A stretch of 64,000 nt of DNA from the NCBI GenBank assembly GCA_031277685.1, contig JAITLV010000085.1, forward strand, positions 29,818 through 93,817. Direction: 5' to 3'. The notes under the pieces were generated by a model. That model was not told the DNA's origin. It saw only the letters and a program-made list of their open reading frames with translations, and made no database searches. This document shows positions 1 through 10,231 of the stretch, one piece after another (position 1 is the first letter of the stretch; every line of letters begins with the position of its first letter). Origin of the DNA: Sphingobacterium sp. GTDB taxonomy: Bacteria; Bacteroidota; Bacteroidia; Sphingobacteriales; Sphingobacteriaceae. Position numbers and translations under genes: made by a program.

Positions 1-219
1 TTCCTAAATCAAGTTAAAGAATAGTTGGACACTTTTTTTAGTGGCTTTACAGATAGTATGCATAAACTCATTTGAGATATCCTCTGAGTAAAGCTTATTT
101 ATTCGCTTTGCTAACAGTTATTTAAAAAAAAGATTAAAAAAACTTCACATTGGATTCACCCTATTTTGTGCTTTGGTTGCCTTTCATATAGAAACCTTAT
201 AAAAAACGATTGACTAACC
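1..219. other. AT-rich leader before the first operon
   Basis: No gene is visible here. The stretch is strongly AT-rich, with a T7 run near 35 and an A8 run near 124, and runs straight into the ATG at 220. It presumably carries the promoter of the plus-strand operon that follows. I could not find a complete Bacteroidota -33/-7 promoter (TTTG and TAnnTTTG); the nearest is an incomplete TATTTTG near 163. Confidence 0.4.
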
Positions 220-3144
220 ATGATCAGAATTCCTAAAACGAATTGGAGAACCAAAGTTTTTGCAGCCCTTTTCCTCATTACTTATGGAAAGGCAACCTAT
301 GCCGGTGATGTACCTTTTGGGAACGAGCAGAAAAAACTTATTCTCAAGACCACAATGTATTATATCAATCAGAAGCATGTGCATCCTGCTGTGCTGAACG
401 ATGATTTTTCGATAAAAGTGTGGCAAAAATATTTTGATTATATAGATATCAATCACAAAATATTTCTCAAAGAAGATATCGAAAAACTCAGATCATACCA
501 AACTATAATTGATGATGAGGTACAGGCAAATTCGGTAGATTTTTTCAATGCCAGTTATACAATTTACGCCAAGCGAATGTCTACCTTGCGCAAATTGTGC
601 GATGAGATCCTAAATAAACCATTTTCTTTTTCCGAGGCTGAATATTTCCAGGAGCAGTCTTCCTATCCCGCTACGTTAAATGAACTAAAAGAGCGGTGGA
701 GGAAATCTTTGAAATTCAGTGTTCTAAAAAAATATGCTGTATTAAAACAGCAAGGTACAGACAAAAAAGACGCACTACTTGAAAAAGAAAGCCGAATGGC
801 CGTTAAAAAATGGATGAATACTTTCTTCGATCGAATGCTAAAACCTGAAGCTGAAGATGTCAATTTTAGTTATTTTATCAATGCCATTCTGTTTCAGATT
901 GACCCACACAGCATCTACAATATGCCGATACAGGCTCAGCAAAGACAGGAAAATATTTCTAAGCGTTTCTTTGGTATCGGAATTTCCATGAAGGAATCTG
1001 AGGGCGAATATTTTATAGATGCTATCATCCCTGGAGGTGCGGCAAGCAATACAGGCTTCTTGCATTTAGGTGATCAGATTCTTCAGATAGAAAATGCGAA
1101 AGGGGAGATGCAGGATATCTTTGCTATGCCAAATAATGAAGTCATAGGATTGATAAGAGGAACTAAAGACAGTAACGTGCGATTACGTATCAAAGGGAAA
1201 CAATCAGCTGAAAAAATTGTCAGCATCAAACGTACTGAACTCAAGGATGACGCAAAATTGGCAAGGAGTGCCTTCTTTGTCAAAGGAGCAGAAAAAATAG
1301 GGATCATCCATTTGCCTGATTTCTATGATGATGTACAAGACCCGAATGGGGCACATGCGGCTAAGGATGTCATGTTTCATATTGAAAAACTCAAAAAAGA
1401 AGGTATGACCAGTCTAATTATCGATCTGCGTGATAATCCTGGTGGATCGCTTAATGAGGTCGTTCGCTTGGCAGGCGCATTGATCGGTAACGGTCCAAAA
1501 GTACAGATCAAAGGCCGAACTGGAGTGCAGGTTCTTCAGACGGAAATGGAACCAATTTTTCAGGGGCCATTGGCGGTCATGGTGAATGAACGGAGTGCAT
1601 CCGCATCGGAGATCTTTGCGGCAGTAATCCAAGACTATCAGCGGGGTATTGTCATCGGTGGACCGACTTCTTATGGTAAGGGAACAGCCCAAGAAGTATG
1701 GCCGATCGGTAGGATGGCGGATGAAAGTAAAAATATAACGGCAATGAACCTCGGTTCATTGGCACTGACAAGTTATCTGTTTTATCGAGTGACTGGACAG
1801 AGTACGCAACGTGATGGTGTGCGACCAGATATTTTGTTACCAAGCCCAAGCACTTATAACAGTGAAATGGAAAGAGATTATAGTTCGGCACTACCAAATA
1901 TCCCGATTCCCACATTAAAATATGAGGCGGTAAGTACGGTTTCGAAGGAGCAGATTGATCCTTGGAACAAAAAACTACAATATAGCTATCGTTTTAATCA
2001 GATTGACAGCTTGTCCAAATTGATAGCGACAGAAAATAAGGCACCGATAGCCCTAAATCTCAGTGCATATCAACAACAGTTGGACAAAAAGAAAATGCGT
2101 GAGGATAAACTGAGCAATTTGCTGGAGATAGCCCCCAATAAACAGGTTGATCTGTATCCAGAAGGAGCACCCCGAATAGCGGACAAATGGTATAAAGAAT
2201 GGCTTGAAACAATAAAAAAAGATATTTATGTTGCGGAGACTTGCGGACTATTGGAACAGTGGTCTATTGAGAACCAAGAGTTGAATAACGTTTACACCAT
2301 ACAGCTCAATACTGTGATGCAATTCTTTAAAGAAGATCCGGTTCAATCGGAAATGCTGACCTCTGATATTAACGATTTTAATTTATCAGTAAGTACCGAT
2401 ACTAGACTGCACAGCCTACAAGTACAAATAGCAACGTTGGAAGCTGCTGGAAAACAGGAGCAAATACCCTTTCTTTTGCAAAGTGAAGGAACAAAAATCA
2501 CAAAAGAAAAGCTTAAAACTATACAAAGTTTTATACAGAAACATCCGGAATCTTATATAAGTCTCTATTTATTGGCCAATGAATTTAACGCCTATACTGC
2601 GGATGGTTATGAGAAAGCTTTTGAGGGATTGTCACCACAACTGCGGTCCCTAACGGTAGCAACTGCATTGAAAAAGAAGATTGCTGACTTGAAAATTACG
2701 ACAGCGGGAACTGTGGCTATAGACTTCCAGCGAACAGATCAACATGGCAAACAGGTGAAGCTGAGTGATCTTCGTGGTAAATATGTTCTGCTCGATTTCT
2801 GGGGAAGCTGGTGTGTACCCTGCCGACGTTCACATCCACATTTAAAGGAATTGTATCAGGAATATAAAGATAGAGGTTTTGAGATACTTGCTATAGCCAA
2901 TGAAAAAAAAGGTAAAACCCTTGAAGAGCGAAAAAAAACTTGGATGGAAGCGATCCATACAGATGAGATTCCGTGGATTCATGTGCTTGCTGACGAAGGG
3001 AGTGGTGCTCCAGATGTTTTAAATACTTACGGAATTACGGGATTCCCAACTAAAATATTACTCGATAGGGAGGGTAGAATCGTTATGCGTACACTCGGAA
3101 ACATGAATGACGAACTGGATGAGTATCTGAAAAAACATATTTAA
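220..3144 (+). CDS. S41 (Tsp/Prc-type) protease fused to a TlpA-like thioredoxin domain
   Basis: A 974-residue exported protein. Seen: an N-terminal hydrophobic signal segment (about 10-29), a Tsp-like N-terminal helical region (about 35-230), a PDZ-like region (about 250-345), an S41 core (about 365-560) and a C-terminal thioredoxin fold (about 835-974). The S41 core has the SASASE motif with probable nucleophile Ser461 and the YGKGTAQ motif with probable general base Lys487. The thioredoxin domain carries WCVPC, Cys865 and Cys868. Tail-specific proteases normally end after the S41 and C-terminal helical regions, so the thioredoxin domain is an added module. Inference: a periplasmic protease able to reduce or rearrange disulfides in its substrates. 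It is the first gene of a closely packed operon; the next gene, 21 bases on, is a second thioredoxin. Confidence 0.88.
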   Translation: MIRIPKTNWRTKVFAALFLITYGKATYAGDVPFGNEQKKLILKTTMYYINQKHVHPAVLNDDFSIKVWQKYFDYIDINHKIFLKEDIEKLRSYQTIIDDEVQANSVDFFNASYTIYAKRMSTLRKLCDEILNKPFSFSEAEYFQEQSSYPATLNELKERWRKSLKFSVLKKYAVLKQQGTDKKDALLEKESRMAVKKWMNTFFDRMLKPEAEDVNFSYFINAILFQIDPHSIYNMPIQAQQRQENISKRFFGIGISMKESEGEYFIDAIIPGGAASNTGFLHLGDQILQIENAKGEMQDIFAMPNNEVIGLIRGTKDSNVRLRIKGKQSAEKIVSIKRTELKDDAKLARSAFFVKGAEKIGIIHLPDFYDDVQDPNGAHAAKDVMFHIEKLKKEGMTSLIIDLRDNPGGSLNEVVRLAGALIGNGPKVQIKGRTGVQVLQTEMEPIFQGPLAVMVNERSASASEIFAAVIQDYQRGIVIGGPTSYGKGTAQEVWPIGRMADESKNITAMNLGSLALTSYLFYRVTGQSTQRDGVRPDILLPSPSTYNSEMERDYSSALPNIPIPTLKYEAVSTVSKEQIDPWNKKLQYSYRFNQIDSLSKLIATENKAPIALNLSAYQQQLDKKKMREDKLSNLLEIAPNKQVDLYPEGAPRIADKWYKEWLETIKKDIYVAETCGLLEQWSIENQELNNVYTIQLNTVMQFFKEDPVQSEMLTSDINDFNLSVSTDTRLHSLQVQIATLEAAGKQEQIPFLLQSEGTKITKEKLKTIQSFIQKHPESYISLYLLANEFNAYTADGYEKAFEGLSPQLRSLTVATALKKKIADLKITTAGTVAIDFQRTDQHGKQVKLSDLRGKYVLLDFWGSWCVPCRRSHPHLKELYQEYKDRGFEILAIANEKKGKTLEERKKTWMEAIHTDEIPWIHVLADEGSGAPDVLNTYGITGFPTKILLDREGRIVMRTLGNMNDELDEYLKKHI

Positions 3145-3165
3145 TCAACATAAACGAAAGTAACA

Positions 3166-4284
3166 ATGACCTATATATTGAAAAGAAGCTTTGTGGGGAC
3201 GGCACTATTTATATCATCGCTGCAGTTGATGGCACAACAGCAGCTAAAGGTAAGTGCCGAACTCCCATCGCTAAAAGAGGGAGACAAGGTTTACTTCATC
3301 GACTTTATCAAAAAGCAAACGGATTCGACTGTCGTAAAAGACCATAAATTTAATTTTGTGACCGATACTGATTCAAGCACGTTTTATGTTATACAGGTTG
3401 GTTTGCAGCCAAAGAAAGGTCAGTTTTTCTATATGGACATGGGGCCGGGACAGTTAAATGTTAAAGGAAAAGGGGATACTTTCAATGACGCGACATTCAC
3501 AGGGAGCCCTTTTGTTTCAAAATGGAAAGAGCTGGAATCATTTATCTTGGCGCGCTGTGGCGGGGGACTTTCTTATGGAAATGATATTGCTCTAAAAATG
3601 CAAGAAGCTCAGGCTATTGGCGATGTACAGGCCTTGGAGGATTTGCAAAACCAATATGTAAACTACGTGGAAAAGGGAAAATCGGCTGCAAAGGAATGGG
3701 TTAATACTTATCCAGACGAGCCTATTTCGGCTTACGTAATCAATGCATTTTTGCTGAGTAAAATACCGCTTGATGAAGTGCTGGGTTTAATTAAATCATT
3801 GGGGCCAAATGCAAAGAAGTCAAAATTGGCCACTTTTATGTTGAATATGCAGCAACCTAAAATAACAAGTCAACTGATGAATCAAGTAGCCCCAGACTTT
3901 ACGTTAAATGATGTCCTTGGTAAACAAACAAAGCTTTCTGATTATAAGGGAAAATATGTTTTATTGGATTTTTGGGCCAGCTGGTGTGGCCCCTGTCGTA
4001 AGGAAATACCTTTTCTCAAAGCAGCGTACGAAAAATATAATTCCCGGAATTTTGTTATCTTGAGTGTTTCTATTGATACAGAAGCTGAAAAGTGGCGGAA
4101 AGCATTAAGTGATGAAAAAATGCCCTGGAACCAATTGTTAGAGGGGACCAACAAACAAACTTCAAGCTTATATCACATTGAATTCATTCCAACAAATTTC
4201 TTGATAGATCCTTCGGGGAAAGTCGTGGCTGTAGGTTTATATGGCGAGGACGTTGAGAAGCATTTGGCAACTGTATTTAAATAA
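3166..4284 (+). CDS. TlpA-family thioredoxin with N-terminal DUF4369-like domain
   Basis: A 372-residue exported protein. A signal peptide (about 1-23, ending in AQQ) precedes a beta-rich region of the DUF4369 type (about 25-120), a helical middle part, and a C-terminal TlpA/ResA-like domain (about 240-372) with the redox motif WCGPC (Cys274, Cys277) and a cis-proline region near FIPTN. Proteins of this design are common beside SusC/SusD pairs in Bacteroidota and are thought to act as periplasmic disulfide reductases. It lies between the protease-thioredoxin fusion and SusC, so the locus encodes two periplasmic thioredoxin domains. The substrate is unknown. Confidence 0.88.
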   Translation: MTYILKRSFVGTALFISSLQLMAQQQLKVSAELPSLKEGDKVYFIDFIKKQTDSTVVKDHKFNFVTDTDSSTFYVIQVGLQPKKGQFFYMDMGPGQLNVKGKGDTFNDATFTGSPFVSKWKELESFILARCGGGLSYGNDIALKMQEAQAIGDVQALEDLQNQYVNYVEKGKSAAKEWVNTYPDEPISAYVINAFLLSKIPLDEVLGLIKSLGPNAKKSKLATFMLNMQQPKITSQLMNQVAPDFTLNDVLGKQTKLSDYKGKYVLLDFWASWCGPCRKEIPFLKAAYEKYNSRNFVILSVSIDTEAEKWRKALSDEKMPWNQLLEGTNKQTSSLYHIEFIPTNFLIDPSGKVVAVGLYGEDVEKHLATVFK

Positions 4285-4321
4285 TTAACCTACCTATTAT
4301 GATTAACCTTAAAATCTAATT

Positions 4322-7300
4322 ATGGCAAAACAACGCTTTTCACGCTTGTTTTTATCGCTCTTGGTCTGCATGTCATTTGGGGAAATGGCGGCACATGCAC
4401 AAACCCTAGACGATAAAATAGTGACAATTTCCGTCAAACAAGCCAAACTCAGTAAAATACTGAAATCAATTCAGGAAAAATCCGTCATTCAAATTGTCTT
4501 TAACGGGCAATTGGTTGATCAAGTCCCCATCCAAACTGTGGTGGCTAAGAATGAAAAATTGACAACCTTGTTGAATCGTATACTTAAGGACACCGGACTG
4601 ACCTACAGTATCCAAAAAAATGTTGTGGTGATCCACACCAGACCTGTTGAAGGAGCAGTTGGTGTATCAACTTCATCGGTATCAGCAAATGTGAATGTGA
4701 TGTCTTATATACGTGGAAAAGTTTTCGTAGAAAACAATCAGCCCAAGTCACTGGTCACCGTAATGAATAAAGAGACAGGTATTCATACGCTGACCGATGC
4801 AAACGGAAATTTTGCGATTCAGGGAGAGCTCGGAAATCATATCCAATTTAGTCATGTTGGCTACAAGACCAACCAGGTTACATTGAAAAATCTCAAGGAG
4901 ATACAGGTCATACTGAGCCCTATCGAATCGAAATTGGATGAGGTGGTGCTGACAGGTTATCAGTCGATAGAGAAAAAGCTATCTACCGGCTCAATCTTTA
5001 CCTTAAAAGGTAAAGATGTGGCTGAACCGAATGTGTCCAATATTGCCTCGATGTTACAAGGCAAAGTACCTGGCCTTGCTATAGAGACTGTATCTGGTAG
5101 TCCGAACTCTATACCGCGTATGCGTATACGGGGAACGTCTACATTAATTGGCAATGCCAATCCAATATGGGTTATTGATGGTATTGTTCAAGAAAATCCA
5201 ACTGATATTGATCCTGATAAACCGCTTGGATTAAATCCATCGGTGCTGGACAAGTTAACGCGTGGTGATCTTTCGCAATCGCGTGCGGGGTTAATGGGGA
5301 ATTCTATTCTTGGGGTCAATATAAACGATATTGAAAGTATCAGTTTTTTGAAAGATGCAGCCGCGACAGCATTATATGGAACCCGTGCGGCTAATGGAGT
5401 TATTCTTTTGACAACAAAAAGAGGACAGGTCGGACCCACTGTGGTCAACTACAATGCTAGCCTAGGTATTATCGAACGTCCGTCATATAGCCGTTTACAA
5501 TTGATGGACTCCAAACAACGGATACAGCTTTCTCGCGAATTAATCGAGGAGGGGCTGCTCCATAAAACGGCTCTGTACGACTATGGCTATGAAGGAGCAT
5601 ATTGGGAATTGATCAATAAGCAAATCACCGAACAAGAATTTAATACACGTGTAGCCAAATTGGAAACACAAAATACGGATTGGTTTGATATACTTTTCAG
5701 AAATACTGTTAATCATCAACACGCAATCAGTCTTTCAGGCGGGTCGGATAAAACAACGTATAGCTCTTCCATTAATTATTCTGACGAAAATCATGCTGCA
5801 AAGAAAGAGGGAGCAAACAATATAGGAGGAAGAATTGGAATTTCATCAAAGCTGAATAAAAAGCTACAAGTTAACTTTGATATATCAGCAAACTTGTCGA
5901 CAAATCAAAGTTATTATGGATTATTCAATCCAATGACCTATGCCATTAATACGAGTAGGACAATTGCTCCTGATCTCTATTACTCAACAAAGGCGCCGTT
6001 GTATGGATCTAGTGTAGTTGAGAAGCCACTGCATTACAATGCGCTGAATGAAACAAGGGAAACAAATAGCGAGACAAAGACGTCATTTTTAAGAAGTCAA
6101 TTAAACCTCGATTATGAAATATTGCGTGGATTGAGATTTAAAACAACGTTCGGGGGGCAAGTTTCCAATCAACGTGGGAATCGGTATGCTACCGAACGGT
6201 CCTATCAAGTTGCATCCATGCGTGGTTATGATTATGGTTCAGTAGTGCCTGGAGGAATTGAAGAGCAAGAATCAGCATTACCTTTTGGCGGTATTTTGGA
6301 CACTGATAATAGTTCTGTTTATAATTTTACCTGGAATAATTTATTGTATTATAATAAAGATCTGTTTGGTGGACGTGATAAGCTGAACTTGATTTTGGGG
6401 CATGAAATCGTAAGCGTTAGACGGCAAGGTAATAATCAATTTGAATATGGATATTTAAAAGATCGGGGTGAAAACTTTGCGAACCTAGACATGTATTATT
6501 ATAGTTTTCAACGAAAGAGAGACAACAAAGTTGAAAATAAGCTATCGGGTTTGGCTACGGCAACTTATGCGTATGATCAGAAATATATCTTCACAGCGAG
6601 TACGCGGATGGATGCCTCCAATCGATTTGGACAGTATACCAATAGTCGTTTTTTACCGGTTTGGAGTGTTTCTGGACGCTGGAATATTTCGGATGAACCC
6701 TGGTTGCGAAATAGTAAATGGATTAGCCAGTTAGAACTTAAGGGCTCTTATGGTTCACAGGGAAATGCGGTCACCCAAGTCGGCCCGGACCTCATTCTGA
6801 CGATTCCAACATTTGGTGCTATTCATCCACAGGCGAGGGAGTATATCTTAAATATGAAGTCCTTAGCCTATCCAGATTTGCGCTGGGAAAAGACTGTCAG
6901 TAAGAACATTGAGATGCAAATGGGCTTATTTGATTCTTTTATTAGAATCGGGACTTCATTTTACCATAAACAAACCGACGATGTAATTACAGGAACGGCT
7001 ATACCCATTGAATATGGTATCAGCTCCATGTTAATAAATGGTGGAACAATCAGTAATAAAGGATGGGAGTTATCAGTCAACCTTAATCCAATTCGCAATA
7101 AAAATTGGAATTGGACAATTTCAGGAAATACCTCTAGAAATTACAATAATTTAGAAAAAGCCAATGTTGACCAAATTTATAAATTAGAGGATTATCTCAA
7201 CGGAACTGTTCAACTTCCCAATGAACCTATTGGGACATTCTATGTATTCGATTTTAAAGGACTTAATCATAATGATGGTTTGCCAACCTTTAAAGTAATC

Positions 7301-7906
7301 GATGAGGCAGGAGACCAATCAGCTTTAACTTACAAAGACTATTTGAAGAATGCCGGCGTAAAAAATTATACGATAACTGGCGGGTTGCATACAGCCCTAG
7401 AGTACAAAAATTGGTCGCTGAGCGCCAGTTTTACTCTAGGACTCGGTGCCCATCGGTTACGGACTCCTTTGTTTGGAAGCGATGAACAGCAAGCTACACC
7501 TACGACTGAGCAGAATATGCAGACTTGGTTAATAGATAGATGGCGTAAACCTGGGGATGAGCAATGGACAAATATTCCCCGATTTGTCGACCATATGTAT
7601 GGTCAGTTAGTTAGATTGGGAGATGGTACCGATATGAGCCGATACCGCATGTATGATGCCTCGGACGCATTATTGGCAAAAGCTGATTATTTAAAATGTC
7701 GGTCACTGTCATTGGGATATACCGTACCTAAGGATTGGGTAAAGCGTGTCAATTTATCAAGTGCATCATTACAATTGAATGTGAGTAATGTATTTACTAT
7801 TGCTGATAAGGTCTGGCGAGGGCAAGATCCAGAAGTATTAGTTGTCGGAGGAATAGGTCTTCCGCAATTACCATCTTATAATTTATCTGTAAACATTTCA
7901 TTTTAA
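4322..7906 (+). CDS. SusC/RagA-family TonB-dependent outer-membrane transporter with STN domain
   Basis: A 1194-residue SusC-like protein. In order: signal peptide (about 1-26), STN (secretin/TonB short N-terminal) signalling domain (about 30-105), carboxypeptidase-regulatory-like beta domain (about 128-198), TonB-box-like and plug region starting near VVLTGYQS, and a 22-strand-type barrel ending in an aromatic C-terminus (NISF). The STN domain is the part that contacts a FecR-type anti-sigma factor in transducing receptors. This fits the FecI/FecR pair found at the far end of the same gene run (16264-18037). The following SusD starts 16 bases downstream. The imported ligand cannot be told from sequence; neighbouring peptidases suggest peptides rather than glycans. 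Confidence 0.93.
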   Translation: MAKQRFSRLFLSLLVCMSFGEMAAHAQTLDDKIVTISVKQAKLSKILKSIQEKSVIQIVFNGQLVDQVPIQTVVAKNEKLTTLLNRILKDTGLTYSIQKNVVVIHTRPVEGAVGVSTSSVSANVNVMSYIRGKVFVENNQPKSLVTVMNKETGIHTLTDANGNFAIQGELGNHIQFSHVGYKTNQVTLKNLKEIQVILSPIESKLDEVVLTGYQSIEKKLSTGSIFTLKGKDVAEPNVSNIASMLQGKVPGLAIETVSGSPNSIPRMRIRGTSTLIGNANPIWVIDGIVQENPTDIDPDKPLGLNPSVLDKLTRGDLSQSRAGLMGNSILGVNINDIESISFLKDAAATALYGTRAANGVILLTTKRGQVGPTVVNYNASLGIIERPSYSRLQLMDSKQRIQLSRELIEEGLLHKTALYDYGYEGAYWELINKQITEQEFNTRVAKLETQNTDWFDILFRNTVNHQHAISLSGGSDKTTYSSSINYSDENHAAKKEGANNIGGRIGISSKLNKKLQVNFDISANLSTNQSYYGLFNPMTYAINTSRTIAPDLYYSTKAPLYGSSVVEKPLHYNALNETRETNSETKTSFLRSQLNLDYEILRGLRFKTTFGGQVSNQRGNRYATERSYQVASMRGYDYGSVVPGGIEEQESALPFGGILDTDNSSVYNFTWNNLLYYNKDLFGGRDKLNLILGHEIVSVRRQGNNQFEYGYLKDRGENFANLDMYYYSFQRKRDNKVENKLSGLATATYAYDQKYIFTASTRMDASNRFGQYTNSRFLPVWSVSGRWNISDEPWLRNSKWISQLELKGSYGSQGNAVTQVGPDLILTIPTFGAIHPQAREYILNMKSLAYPDLRWEKTVSKNIEMQMGLFDSFIRIGTSFYHKQTDDVITGTAIPIEYGISSMLINGGTISNKGWELSVNLNPIRNKNWNWTISGNTSRNYNNLEKANVDQIYKLEDYLNGTVQLPNEPIGTFYVFDFKGLNHNDGLPTFKVIDEAGDQSALTYKDYLKNAGVKNYTITGGLHTALEYKNWSLSASFTLGLGAHRLRTPLFGSDEQQATPTTEQNMQTWLIDRWRKPGDEQWTNIPRFVDHMYGQLVRLGDGTDMSRYRMYDASDALLAKADYLKCRSLSLGYTVPKDWVKRVNLSSASLQLNVSNVFTIADKVWRGQDPEVLVVGGIGLPQLPSYNLSVNISF

Positions 7907-7922
7907 ACGAATATCATAAGCT

Positions 7923-9362
7923 ATGAGATCCTATGTTTTTTATATTTTAATCGGTATGACTTGTTTGAACAGCTCTTGCTCCAAATTTTTGGAAGAGACA
8001 TCACAGTCCGAATTGATACCGAGATCAGCAGAGTCCTTAAATGAATTTTTATTGGGATCTGGATACCCTGGATATTCATCGGGCCTAAATCAGGGAGGAT
8101 TATATTTTAATGATGATATAGCCATGATTAAGAACACCCCAACACCAGGTAGTTTTAATGTTTTTACTTGGCAACATAATATGATAGATCCTAAAAGTCA
8201 AAAAGAAAAAGAACTTTCTGTTTTCCTTTGGGACCGACTCTATCCCTTTATTCAGACCTGCAACACAGTACAAGATTATCTGCCAAAGGTCACTGGAACC
8301 AATGAATTTAAATCGTATATAGCGGGGCAGTCAAAGCTGTTGAGGGCTTATTATTATTTCAAGTTAGCCAATTTTTACGGTTTGCCCTATAACGATACAC
8401 AAAGTGACCGCAAAACGAATCTTGCTGTTCCATTATTAATCGTAGGGGGAGTAGAATCAGCTAGAAAGCCTAGAAATACTGTAGAAGAAGTCTATTCGCA
8501 GATCGTAAAGGATTTGGAAGATGGTATTTTACTAATGGATCAGAGTGGTCAATTCCATAATAAATATCGTATTGGCAGTGAAGCTGGACATTTATTGGCA
8601 TCTCGTGTATACCTCTATACAGAAAAATGGAATGACGTTATCCGGCATGCTGATGAATTGCTAAACAATCCATCTTACAAATTGGAGGATTTACGTACCT
8701 GGGGAATTGCGAATCCCATAGCCAAGCCGGTTGTAGGCATAAACAGTTCGGAAACATTTTGGGTTTTTGGCTCAACGTCCGATGTCGATCCTTTCCAGAT
8801 TAATGAAAGAGAATCTTATAGACTTTCTCCAGCACTTGTGGCTAGTTTTGAAGAGGGGGACCTACGCAATGGTATCTATTTTTCTAATCGTATTCAAACA
8901 AAATTTCCGCGTGTTGCTTTTAATCAAGCACCTGGTCAAGCTTTCCGTATAGCTGAGGCCTATCTTAATAAGGCTGAAGCCCTCGCTCAATTGTATGCGC
9001 AGGGAAATCTCCAAGCGGGGCAGCAATGTATTGCCGTGTTGAATGAACTTCGGGAGAAACGCTTTAGTGCAAGTCAGTATGTCCCTTTGGATCTCACGGA
9101 TATTGGAAATAAACTTTTACAATATGTACGTGTTGAGCGTCGTCGTGAATTATTCAGTGAGGAAGATCATCGCTGGTTTGACCTTAAACGTTATGGTATG
9201 CCAAGTATAGAACACCTTTATTATTCAACCGAAACTACGGTAGAACGCTATATTTTGGATCAACGTGATCCAGCCTATCTTTTGCCGATACCAGGGACTG
9301 TCAAAGCTCTTAATTCGAATATCGTACCAAACCCAACTATTCCAATACGACAACCTAAATAA
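7923..9362 (+). CDS. SusD/RagB-family surface lipoprotein
   Basis: A 479-residue lipoprotein. The signal peptide ends in the lipobox-like NSSCSK, and the mature part shows the SusD pattern: helical TPR-like repeats (LRAYYYFKLANFYG, LASRVYLY) and the C-terminal RRRELFSEEDHRWFDLKR segment typical of the family. SusD proteins cap the matching SusC and capture the ligand at the cell surface. It directly follows the SusC gene and is followed after 8 bases by the zincin-like lipoprotein. Confidence 0.93.
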   Translation: MRSYVFYILIGMTCLNSSCSKFLEETSQSELIPRSAESLNEFLLGSGYPGYSSGLNQGGLYFNDDIAMIKNTPTPGSFNVFTWQHNMIDPKSQKEKELSVFLWDRLYPFIQTCNTVQDYLPKVTGTNEFKSYIAGQSKLLRAYYYFKLANFYGLPYNDTQSDRKTNLAVPLLIVGGVESARKPRNTVEEVYSQIVKDLEDGILLMDQSGQFHNKYRIGSEAGHLLASRVYLYTEKWNDVIRHADELLNNPSYKLEDLRTWGIANPIAKPVVGINSSETFWVFGSTSDVDPFQINERESYRLSPALVASFEEGDLRNGIYFSNRIQTKFPRVAFNQAPGQAFRIAEAYLNKAEALAQLYAQGNLQAGQQCIAVLNELREKRFSASQYVPLDLTDIGNKLLQYVRVERRRELFSEEDHRWFDLKRYGMPSIEHLYYSTETTVERYILDQRDPAYLLPIPGTVKALNSNIVPNPTIPIRQPK

Positions 9363-9370
9363 ACGATACG

Positions 9371-10204
9371 ATGAGACTTCAAATAAAATTATTTTATACA
9401 CTTCTTATTATGGCTTCGTTATTCAGCGCATGTAAGGAGGAGCAACTAGTAGCTTCAGATCCAAAGCCACAGTATGTATTGCCACAAGGTAATCACGATT
9501 ATGATAAACGGATTGTGGCCTTTTATCAGAAATACAAATCCTTTATACTCTATAAATTCAGTGAAGCAGATTTTAACTGGAATGTTACAAGCCGGATAAA
9601 ATATGTTGCAACCGAAGGCGATCCAAACTATGTCGAGAAATCGTTGAATTTTTTAGATAAAGAATTATTTAATTATTACGATCCACAGCTCTTAACATCT
9701 TGGATGCCATATAAGATATTATTATGCAAGAACATACATCAACTTGATCAAGAAAGCAAACCGCTACCAGAATTTGCTGATGCAGCATGGACTTTTACCC
9801 ATATTGCATTCGGACATACAGATGCACGATGGGATACATTGACCGATACTCAAAAAAAACGCGCTAGGGGTATCTTACATGGTGCACTTTGGGCTACTGT
9901 TGGGGCCAGAAAAAAAATACAAATGGCACCAAAATTTATTGCGGGTATCGACTATACCTGGATTGATCAGAACAACTACCAATCATTCGGCGCTTTTAGG
10001 TTGTTAAACACTGCGCATGAAGATCTTGCCGAATATGTAGCCCGTATCACAGGATACACTAAGGCTGAAATGGATGCCTTGTTCTTAAACGATACGTTTG
10101 ATCCTACGGGAATATTTCGTCGAAAATATAATGCCGTAATAGATTTCTACAAAACGAATTATAAAATCGACCTGCAGGCCATCGGTAACAGCAATATCCA
10201 TTAG
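9371..10204 (+). CDS. zincin-like lipoprotein of a SusCD-linked family, metal site probably degenerate
   Basis: A 277-residue lipoprotein with a lipobox (LFSACK). Its layout resembles the substrate-import-associated zinc metallohydrolase lipoproteins often found right after SusC/SusD: a conserved YKFSEADFNW region, then a helix where the family has HExxH, then a distal ED-type ligand segment. Here the expected HExxH position reads ILHGALW (His170, then Gly, Ala, Leu, Trp), so the catalytic Glu and second His are missing. The distal segment HEDLAEYV (His216, Glu217) is kept. The alignment is by eye. If right, this copy binds rather than cleaves its substrate, or uses a changed site. Confidence 0.68.
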   Translation: MRLQIKLFYTLLIMASLFSACKEEQLVASDPKPQYVLPQGNHDYDKRIVAFYQKYKSFILYKFSEADFNWNVTSRIKYVATEGDPNYVEKSLNFLDKELFNYYDPQLLTSWMPYKILLCKNIHQLDQESKPLPEFADAAWTFTHIAFGHTDARWDTLTDTQKKRARGILHGALWATVGARKKIQMAPKFIAGIDYTWIDQNNYQSFGAFRLLNTAHEDLAEYVARITGYTKAEMDALFLNDTFDPTGIFRRKYNAVIDFYKTNYKIDLQAIGNSNIH

Positions 10205-10231
10205 TATTTTCTACAGTAACTATCTGATAAC

